Below, in pieces: positions 23,083 to 28,950 of a DNA stretch of 28,950 nt. Within the stretch, counting starts at the first letter, position 1; the number at the start of each line of letters is the position of its first letter. This DNA comes from Longimicrobiaceae bacterium. GTDB lineage: Bacteria > Gemmatimonadota > Gemmatimonadetes > Longimicrobiales > Longimicrobiaceae. The notes under the pieces were generated by a model. It was not told the DNA's origin. It saw only the letters and a list, made by a program, of their open reading frames with translations, and searched no databases. The DNA lies in NCBI GenBank assembly GCA_030146875.1, contig JASLAX010000109.1, positions 1 to 28,950 of the forward strand, given 5' to 3'. A program made the translations under genes and the position numbers.

Positions 23083-23859
23083 ATGTCCCTCCCCCACCTC
23101 CGCCCCCTCTCCGCCGGCGAGATCCTGGACGGCGCCTTCTCGCTGTACCGGCGCCACTTCGCGCTGCTCTTCCTGGTGGCGCTGGTGCCCGCGCTTCCCA
23201 CCCTGGCGGTGAGCGTGTGGGCGCACCTGACCGGTGCGTGGGGGGCGGAGAATGACCCGCTGGCGGGCGTGGTGGTGCTCCCGTTCTGGCTCGCCGAGCA
23301 GGTGCTGGTGAACGGTTGCCTCACCTGGCTGGCGTCGGCCGCCTACCTGGGCGGGGAGGTCTCGCCCTCCGGCGCGTTGCGGGAGACGTGGAGACGCGCG
23401 GGCTCTCTCCTGACGGTCCTGGTGCTCTCGATGACCCTGTTCACCGTGGGACTCATGCTGCTGGTGGTCCCCGGGGTGATGGTGATGATCGCATGGTTCG
23501 CAGTGGTCCCGGCGGTGATGCTGGAGGGATGCGGCTACGTGCGTGCGCAGGAGCGGTCCAGGGCGCTCGCGAAGGGCGCGTGGCGGCCGATCCTGGCGGT
23601 GGCGGGAGTGCTGACGCTGATCACCGCGCTTCCGCAGGTCGGGATGTGGATGCTCCCCGACGATGCCTTCGCGGACGCGGTTGGCAGCCTGGCGGAGGAA
23701 GGCCGCGCCCTGGCGCTGCAGTCGGTGCTGGTCACGGTGACCACCGCCCTCACCTATCCCGTGCTGGCCATCGGAACGGTCCTGCTCTACTACGACCGCC
23801 GCGTGCGCTCCGAGGGGCTGGACCTGCAGGCCGCCGCGGACGGGCTCGCGACCGCCTGA
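23083..23859 (+). CDS. Multi-pass membrane protein, GdpP_C-like, paralogue 1
   Basis: A 258-residue integral membrane protein resembling the membrane domain found with glycerophosphodiester phosphodiesterases. It starts LRPLSAGEILDGAFSLYRRHF (6-26), has about six hydrophobic segments including TVGLMLLVVPGVMVMIAWFAVVPAVMLE (about 122-149), and ends LLYYDRRVRSEGLDLQAA. No phosphodiesterase catalytic domain is present. Genes of this type often accompany the DUF4129/MoxR/DUF58 set, as here. The start is ATG at 23083, without a clear Shine-Dalgarno; 68 bases separate it from the previous gene. Function unknown. Confidence 0.82.
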   Translation: MSLPHLRPLSAGEILDGAFSLYRRHFALLFLVALVPALPTLAVSVWAHLTGAWGAENDPLAGVVVLPFWLAEQVLVNGCLTWLASAAYLGGEVSPSGALRETWRRAGSLLTVLVLSMTLFTVGLMLLVVPGVMVMIAWFAVVPAVMLEGCGYVRAQERSRALAKGAWRPILAVAGVLTLITALPQVGMWMLPDDAFADAVGSLAEEGRALALQSVLVTVTTALTYPVLAIGTVLLYYDRRVRSEGLDLQAAADGLATA

Positions 23860-23920
23860 TGTGCCGGGGGAGGCGGTGTTCCGCCAGGCGCGGCGCGGCT
23901 TTCCGCGCCCGTACGTTCCA

Positions 23921-23949
23921 TTGACACCCCTCCCCCCGCCCGGTAGCTT
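23921..23949 (+). promoter_or_regulatory. Sigma-70-type promoter before the second GdpP_C-like gene
   Basis: A perfect -35 TTGACA (23921-23926), exactly 17 bases of spacer, then TAGCTT (23944-23949), in the 161-base gap between the two paralogues and about 70 bases before the ATG at 24021. It would drive the downstream run of five genes to 28883. Confidence 0.6.
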
Positions 23950-24020
23950 TCCCGCGCCTGCCCCCACACCGGCGGCCCCCTCCGCCGGCCGCCCGCCCGC
24001 TCTCCCACCGCTCCCCCCGC

Positions 24021-24809
24021 ATGGCGTTCTCGCAGCTCCGCCCGCTCTCGTTCGGAGAGATCCTCGACGGCGCGTTCACCCTGTACCGCCGCCACTTCTC
24101 GGTCTTCTTCGTCACCACGCTGCTCCCGTACCTGCCCGTGCTGGCGATGGACGTGCTGGCGGTGGCGACGCTCGACCCGTCCGACGCGGGGAACGAGATG
24201 GCCCAGGCGGGGATCGTGCTGCTGCGCTTTCCGATGCAGGTGGCGGCGTACGTCTTCACCAGCGCCGCGCTGATCCGGCAGACCTCGCAGGCGTACCTGG
24301 GCGGCGAGGTGTCGCGCGCCGACGGCTACCGCGTGGCGCGCGGGCGCTTCTGGGCGGTGCTGGGCACCACGATCCTCTACTTCATGGCCGTGTTCCTGGG
24401 GATGCTGCTGCTGGTCGTCCCAGGGATCCTGGCCGCGCTCATGTTCTTCGCGGCCATGCACGTGGCGGTGCTGGAGCGCCGGGGCGGCTTCCAGGCCCTG
24501 GCCCGCTCCCGGTTCCTGGCCGAGGGGGCGTGGGGGCGCGTGTTCGGCATCTCGTTCGTGCTGTTGCTGATCGTCTACCTTCCGTTCGTGGGGCTGGGGG
24601 TGGGCGCGATGGTGGTGAACCCGCAGGGCACCGGGCAGGCCATGACGTCCGGCGCCGTGAACGGGATGATCCTGATCGGCAGCCGGGTGCTCTCCACCCT
24701 GGTGGTTCCCCTCTTCATGGCCGCCACCACGCTGCTCTACTACGACCGGCGCGTGCGCTCCGAGGGGCTGGACCTGCAGGTCGCCTCCGCGAGCCTGGCC
24801 ACGGGCTGA
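24021..24809 (+). CDS. Multi-pass membrane protein, GdpP_C-like, paralogue 2
   Basis: A 262-residue paralogue of the preceding membrane protein, with the same start (LRPLSFGEILDGAFTLYRRHF), YLGGEVS in the middle, a LLLVVPGILAALMFFAAMHVAVLE segment (about 130-153) and the same end LLYYDRRVRSEGLDLQ. About six membrane helices. The middle parts of the two proteins have diverged widely while a 49-base stretch coding the end is nearly identical. The gene stops 4 bases before the DUF4129 gene and begins the main operon behind its own promoter. Confidence 0.83.
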   Translation: MAFSQLRPLSFGEILDGAFTLYRRHFSVFFVTTLLPYLPVLAMDVLAVATLDPSDAGNEMAQAGIVLLRFPMQVAAYVFTSAALIRQTSQAYLGGEVSRADGYRVARGRFWAVLGTTILYFMAVFLGMLLLVVPGILAALMFFAAMHVAVLERRGGFQALARSRFLAEGAWGRVFGISFVLLLIVYLPFVGLGVGAMVVNPQGTGQAMTSGAVNGMILIGSRVLSTLVVPLFMAATTLLYYDRRVRSEGLDLQVASASLATG

Positions 24810-24813
24810 GCGC

Positions 24814-25452
24814 GTGCAGCAGCGTCTCCCCTCGCCCGCGGAGGTGCGGAAGGCGGTCGAGGGCGTGCTGGCCCGCCGCGAGTTCTCCGCGCCGCGCAAG
24901 GCGGGGCCGCTGGAGTGGCTGGGCCGGCAGTGGAGCGAGCTGAAGCAGTCCTTCTGGGACGTGGTGGAGCGCATCCGGGTGCTGGAGGTCACCGCCCCCG
25001 TCGTCTACTGGCTCATCCTGGGGTGGATGGTGCTCTCGGTGCTCGCCATCGCCGCGCACCTCGCCATCTCCATCGCCCGCGCCTGGCGCGCCCGCGACCG
25101 CCACGAGGCGGAGGGGCGCGGCGACGGGCTGGCCGGTGGCGCGCGCCCGCGGACGCCGGCCGCGTGGGAGGCCGAGGCGCGCCGCCTGGCCGACGCCGGC
25201 CGACTGCGCGAGGCCGCGGTGGCGCTCTACCAGGCGCTGCTCCTGCGCCTGGACGCGCGCGGCGTGGTGCGCTACGACCCCGCCAAGACGCCCGGCGAGT
25301 ACCGCCGCGAGGCGCGCCGCGACGCCGCGGGGGCCGCCGCGCTGGGGGCGTTCCTGCGCGCCTTCGAGCCGGTGGCGTTCGGCGGGCGGGCGCTGGACCG
25401 CGCCGGCTACGAGCGGCTGCGCTCCGCGGGCGACGGGGGGCCGCGTGGGTAG
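24814..25452 (+). CDS. DUF4129 domain protein
   Basis: A 212-residue protein with one membrane helix (about 65-87, VVYWLILGWMVLSVLAIAAHLAI) and a C-terminal DUF4129 domain: an EAEARRLADAGRLREAAVALYQALLLRLDARG helix pair (about 113-145), TPGEYRREAR and FEPVAFGGRALDRAGYERLR (about 186-205). The family sits beside MoxR, DUF58 and often transglutaminase genes; no transglutaminase is seen here. The start is GTG at 24814, 4 bases after the previous stop. The end overlaps the next gene by 8 bases. Confidence 0.87.
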   Translation: MQQRLPSPAEVRKAVEGVLARREFSAPRKAGPLEWLGRQWSELKQSFWDVVERIRVLEVTAPVVYWLILGWMVLSVLAIAAHLAISIARAWRARDRHEAEGRGDGLAGGARPRTPAAWEAEARRLADAGRLREAAVALYQALLLRLDARGVVRYDPAKTPGEYRREARRDAAGAAALGAFLRAFEPVAFGGRALDRAGYERLRSAGDGGPRG

Positions 25453-26617
25453 CCGCGACCGCGCGCTCGCCATCGCCCTGGTCGTGCTGCTGGTGGCGCT
25501 GGCGATCGTCGCCGCGCCCCGGGAGGGCGGGCCCGCCGACACGCGCCCCTCCTCGTTCGGCACCGGGGGGGAGGGGGCGCGCCTCCTCTACCTGGCGATG
25601 GAGGAGCTGGAGCTCCCCGTGGCGCGGCGGACCACGCCGTACGTGGGCTCGGACTCGCTGGGCGGGGGGACCCTCGTCCTCCTGGCCCCCTCCGAGTCGC
25701 CGTCCCCGTTGGAGCTGCGTGCGCTGAACGAGTGGCTGCGGGGCGGCGGCACGCTGATCTACGCGGCGCGGCCGGACGACCTGACCCTGGACTCGCTGGG
25801 CCTCGCTCTCGTCTCGCTGCGCCCCGTGGGGCAGTCGGTGCGGGATGCCGTGCGGTGGAGGGAGCCGGCCGCGACGCCCTCCGGGCACCCGTGGGCGGCG
25901 GGAACGGGGAGCGTGACGGGCTTCGAGGACGGCTTCGCCGACACCTCCCGCGTGGTGCGGGCCGGCGCCACGCCGCTCCTCCTGCTTCCCGGCGGGCGGT
26001 TCGGGGCGCTCACCTGGCCGGTGGGGAAGGGGCGCGTGGTCGCCTTCGCCACGGCGGAGCCGCTGCGGAACCGGGCGGTGCGCCAAGGGGGCGCCGCCGC
26101 GCTCTTCGCCCGCGCCGCCGCGGCCGCGCCCGGGCGCCCGCTGCGCTTCGACGAGTACCACCACGGCTACCGCAGCGGCCAGGGCACCGGGAAGGCGCTG
26201 CTGCGCTTCCTGCGCGAGACCGGCCCCGGCCGCGGGGTGCTGCAGCTCGCCGTGGCGGCGCTGGCGCTGCTGCTCCTGCTGGGCCGCCGCTTCGGCGCGG
26301 CCATCCCCCCGCCGCCGGCGCGCCGCCGCTCGCCGCTGGAGCACGTGGAGGCGCTGGCGGGGGCGTACCGCCAGGCGGGAGCGCGCGCCACCGCCCGCCG
26401 GCTGATCGCCGCCGGGCTGACCCGGCGCCTGGGCCGCCGCCCCGTTCCCGGCGAGGGGGCCGATACCGATCCCATCGAGCGCGTCGCCGCGCGCCTGCCC
26501 GTGGCCCGCGAGGCCGGGGAAGCCCTCCGCGGCGAATGGCGCAAGGGCGACTCCGGCGACCTAGTCGCCCTATCCCACAGCGTCGACCGACTCCTGGACG
26601 AGGTGAAGCGACCGTGA
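25445..26617 (+). CDS. DUF4350 domain protein
   Basis: A 390-residue protein with an N-terminal membrane helix (about 5-24), a GAT-like/Rossmann region (about 35-215) beginning SSFGTGGEGARLLYLAMEEL and including LVLLAPSESPSPLELRALNEWLRGGGTLIYA, and the family motif RFDEYHHGY (about 236-244). A second helix (about 265-282, LQLAVAALALLLLLGRRF) is followed by a cytoplasmic helical tail. This is the usual DUF4350 layout; in some bacteria the family is linked to envelope or stress functions through MoxR/DUF58 clusters. GTG at 25445 lies inside the end of the DUF4129 gene, preceded by a G-rich ribosome-binding site. Confidence 0.87.
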   Translation: MGSRDRALAIALVVLLVALAIVAAPREGGPADTRPSSFGTGGEGARLLYLAMEELELPVARRTTPYVGSDSLGGGTLVLLAPSESPSPLELRALNEWLRGGGTLIYAARPDDLTLDSLGLALVSLRPVGQSVRDAVRWREPAATPSGHPWAAGTGSVTGFEDGFADTSRVVRAGATPLLLLPGGRFGALTWPVGKGRVVAFATAEPLRNRAVRQGGAAALFARAAAAAPGRPLRFDEYHHGYRSGQGTGKALLRFLRETGPGRGVLQLAVAALALLLLLGRRFGAAIPPPPARRRSPLEHVEALAGAYRQAGARATARRLIAAGLTRRLGRRPVPGEGADTDPIERVAARLPVAREAGEALRGEWRKGDSGDLVALSHSVDRLLDEVKRP

Positions 26618-27591
26618 CCGACCTTTCCCCCACGACGGCCACCGCCGATCGCGCCCGCGAGCTCCTGGACCGCCTGGGCGCGGTGGTGCTGGGCCAGGAC
26701 GAGGTGCTGCGGCAGATGCTGGTGACGCTCCTGGCCGGCGGGCACGCCCTGCTGGAGGGGGTGCCCGGGACCGCCAAGACCCTCGCCATCCGCTCCATGG
26801 CCATGGGGCTGGAGCTGCGCTTCGGGCGGGTGCAGTTCACCCCGGACCTGATGCCCAACGACCTGGTCGGCGTGAACATGCTGGACGAGACCCGGCGCGA
26901 GTTCGTCTACCACCCGGGCCCCATCTTCACCGACGTGCTGCTGGCGGACGAGATCAACCGCGCCCCCGCCAAGACGCAGGCGGCGCTGCTGGAGGCCATG
27001 CAGGAGCGCCAGGTGACGGTGGACGGGCAGACGCGCCCCCTCCCCGCCGGCTTCACCGTCTTCGCCTCGCAGAACCCGGTGGAGTACGAGGGGACGTATC
27101 CCCTGCCCGAAGCGCAGCTGGACCGCTTTCTCCTCAAGATCGTGGTCGGCTACCCCGGCGAGCAGGCGGAGCGCGCCATCCTGGACCGCTACGTGGACGG
27201 CTTCAGCGCCGACCGCGCGGACACCTACGGCATCCGCCCCGTGCTGGGAAGCGGCGAGATCGTGCAGCTGCGGCAGGCGGTGGCCACGGTGCACGTGGAG
27301 CCCACCGTGCGCGACTACGTCACCCGCATCGTCCGCGCGACACGCGAGGAGCCCAGCCTGGCGCTGGGCGCGTCGCCGCGGGCGGGGGTGGCGCTCTTCC
27401 TGGCCGCGCGGGCGGAGGCCTTTCTCTCCGGCCGCGACTTCGTGACCCCGGACGACGTAAAGGCGCTGGCGCTCCCCGTCCTGCGCCACCGGGTCGTCCT
27501 CACCCCCGAGGCGGAGGTGGAGGGGCAGACGGTGGACGAGCGGCTGGCCGGGCTGCTGGGCACCATCCCCGCCCCGCGCGGCACGGAGTGA
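26614..27591 (+). CDS. MoxR-family AAA+ ATPase
   Basis: A 325-residue AAA+ chaperone-like ATPase of the MoxR group. Walker A is GVPGTAKT (49-56), Walker B LLADEINRAP (Asp112, Glu113), sensor 1 region ASQNPVEYEGTYPLPEAQLDRF (about 151-172) and a C-terminal lid with SPRAGVALFLAARAEAF. MoxR proteins remodel or activate partners with von Willebrand-type domains, here most likely the DUF58 protein encoded next. GTG at 26614 overlaps the previous stop (GTGA), indicating translational coupling. Confidence 0.96.
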   Translation: MTDLSPTTATADRARELLDRLGAVVLGQDEVLRQMLVTLLAGGHALLEGVPGTAKTLAIRSMAMGLELRFGRVQFTPDLMPNDLVGVNMLDETRREFVYHPGPIFTDVLLADEINRAPAKTQAALLEAMQERQVTVDGQTRPLPAGFTVFASQNPVEYEGTYPLPEAQLDRFLLKIVVGYPGEQAERAILDRYVDGFSADRADTYGIRPVLGSGEIVQLRQAVATVHVEPTVRDYVTRIVRATREEPSLALGASPRAGVALFLAARAEAFLSGRDFVTPDDVKALALPVLRHRVVLTPEAEVEGQTVDERLAGLLGTIPAPRGTE

Positions 27592-28883
27592 GCCTGCTCC
27601 CCTCCGGCCGCTGGCTGGCGCTGCTCGCGGCGGCCTCCCCGCTCTTTCTGCTCAGCACCCAAGTGGCGCTGGGGGTGGACGTGGTGCTGCTCGTCCTGCT
27701 GGTGATGGACGCGCTGGCGGTTCCCGCGGCGGCGCTGCTGACGGCGGAGCGCCGCGCCCCCGCGCGCGTGTCGCTGGGCGCCCAGGCGGAGGTGGAGGTG
27801 CGGCTGGACAACCGCACCGCCCGCCGCGTGCGCGTGCGGGTCACGGACGACCTGCCTGCGATGCTGGAGCGGGTGGGGCCGGACGTGCAGGACGTGTGGC
27901 TCCCCGCCCGGCGGGAGGAGCGCGTCGGCTACACGGTAAAGACGGTGCGCCGCGGCGACGGCGTGTTCGGCGACCTGCACCTGCGCGTGGCGGGGCCGCT
28001 GGGGCTGGCGTGGCGGCAGCGGCGCATCCCGCGGGCGGACGCGGTGCGCGTGGTGCCCGGCGTGCTGGAGGTGAAGCGCTACCGGCTGCTGGGGATGCGC
28101 AACCGGCTGCGCGAGGCGGGGTTCCGCAGCGTGCGCCAGCGCGGCGAGGGCGGCGCGTTCGAGAGCCTGCGCGAGTACGTGCGGGGGGACGATCCGCGCA
28201 CGCTGGACTGGAAGGCCACGGCGCGGCGCGGCACCCCGATCGTGCGGCAGTTCGAGCTGGAGCGGCGGCAGAACGTGGTGATCGCCATCGACGCCGGGCG
28301 GCTGATGACGCAGAAGGTGGGCGACCGCGAACGGCTGGACTACGCGCTGACCGCCGCGCTGCTGCTGGCGGACGTGGCGCGCGTGCACGACGACGCCGTG
28401 GGGCTGCTGGTGTTCAGCGACCGGGTGGAGAACTTCGTCCCCCCTGCGCGCAACTCGCTGGCGCGCCTGGCCGAGGCGCTGGGCGAGGTGCACGCGAAGA
28501 TGGTGGAGCCCAACTACCCCGCCGCCTTCACCTACCTGTCCCGCCAGGTGCGCAAGCGTTCGCTGCTGGTGATGTTCACCGACGTCATCGACGCCCAGGC
28601 CTCCTCCGCGCTGATGGCCCACCTGGGCCGCGCCGCCGGGCGCCACCTCCCCCTCGCGGTCGCCATGCGCAACCCCGATCTGGAGGCCGCCGCCGCGCAG
28701 CCGGCCGCGGACGAGGCGTCCGTCTACCGCCGCGCCGCCGCGGAGGAGCTGCTGCAGGCCCGGGCCGCCGCCCTGGCCGCCATGCAGCGCGCCGGCGTGC
28801 TGGTGGCGGACACGCGCCCGGGCGACGCCGTCCCCGCGGTGGTCAACCGGTACCTGGACGTGAAGCGGCGTGGGATGCTGTGA
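27588..28883 (+). CDS. DUF58 (von Willebrand A-like) protein
   Basis: A 431-residue DUF58 protein with two N-terminal hydrophobic segments (about 9-27 and 30-51), a beta-rich region, the family motif REYVRGDDPRTLDWKATARR (about 195-214), then a von Willebrand A-like fold starting VVIAIDAGRLM (about 230-240). The metal site is the DUF58 variant DxGR rather than DxSxS. It is the expected partner of MoxR. GTG at 27588 overlaps the previous stop (GTGA). The gene is complete and ends directly at a tandem octamer repeat. Confidence 0.95.
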   Translation: MSLLPSGRWLALLAAASPLFLLSTQVALGVDVVLLVLLVMDALAVPAAALLTAERRAPARVSLGAQAEVEVRLDNRTARRVRVRVTDDLPAMLERVGPDVQDVWLPARREERVGYTVKTVRRGDGVFGDLHLRVAGPLGLAWRQRRIPRADAVRVVPGVLEVKRYRLLGMRNRLREAGFRSVRQRGEGGAFESLREYVRGDDPRTLDWKATARRGTPIVRQFELERRQNVVIAIDAGRLMTQKVGDRERLDYALTAALLLADVARVHDDAVGLLVFSDRVENFVPPARNSLARLAEALGEVHAKMVEPNYPAAFTYLSRQVRKRSLLVMFTDVIDAQASSALMAHLGRAAGRHLPLAVAMRNPDLEAAAAQPAADEASVYRRAAAEELLQARAAALAAMQRAGVLVADTRPGDAVPAVVNRYLDVKRRGML

Positions 28884-28923
28884 GGGTGAACGGGTGAACG
28901 GGTGAACGGGTGAACGGGTGAAC
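28884..28923. repeat. Five tandem copies of GGGTGAAC
   Basis: Five exact 8-base units begin at the base after the DUF58 stop codon, followed by a partial unit GGG. The remainder of the window (28927-28950) shows no feature. Confidence 0.9.
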
Positions 28924-28950
28924 GGGAAGGTAGAAGCTGGATGACAGCGG

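Noticed and set aside
20294..28923. CRISPR arrays suggested by repeats at 20294 and 28884
   Set aside because: The units are directly tandem (1-base gap or none) with no unique spacers, and no cas gene is present.

Overview
The window is very GC-rich DNA (clearly above 70% by eye), gene-dense, with many GTG starts, no tRNA or rRNA gene, and no recognisable transposase or CRISPR array. Exported proteins have signal peptides ending in AAQ or SAQ. There are 6-bladed beta-propeller and TonB-receptor genes, an actinobacterial-type RNB protein, and intergenic repeats of the 'CTCCGCGTCTCCGCG' and 'GAAGTCCGC..GCGGACT' types. Together these suggest a Gemmatimonadota, Longimicrobium-like chromosome. 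This is an inference from style, not a database match.

Layout. (1) 1-4567, minus: two tandem class A penicillin-binding proteins; the downstream one runs off the left edge. (2) 4736-5127, plus: a one-gene unit for a small, highly charged protein with a strong Shine-Dalgarno and a strong terminator. (3) 5342-8362, minus: DUF4112 membrane protein, metallophosphoesterase, S51-type peptidase and a TesA-like SGNH lipoprotein; the last three are tightly packed. (4) 8355-9032, plus: a YbbA/LolD-type ABC ATPase whose start overlaps the SGNH gene head to head. (5) 9202-14284, minus: an unusual four-gene cassette with three nitrilase-superfamily-like paralogues and one C39-like cysteine peptidase, each followed or separated by GC-rich hairpins. 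(6) 14478-19879, plus: a YbbP-type permease (the likely partner of the ATPase in 4), an RNB-family ribonuclease and a secreted beta-propeller. (7) 19880-20335: a 456-base intergenic stretch packed with three kinds of repeat. (8) 20336-22426, minus: TonB-dependent receptor. (9) 22544-28883, plus: a small membrane-anchored protein, two paralogous multi-pass membrane proteins (the second behind a good -35/-10 promoter), then DUF4129, DUF4350, MoxR ATPase and DUF58, the last four translationally coupled by 4-8 base overlaps. (10) 28884-28923: five copies of an 8-base tandem repeat.

The most interesting region is 9.2-14.3 kb. In E. coli tesA is divergent from an adjacent ybbA-ybbP pair. Here the same tesA-ybbA-ybbP order holds, but the four-gene cassette sits on the opposite strand between the ATPase and the permease. 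The three nitrilase-like proteins keep a plausible Glu-Lys-Cys triad and share two further Cys motifs and a common C-terminal signature. The largest carries an inserted, internally duplicated helical module. I do not recognise the cassette as a described system, and its function is unknown.
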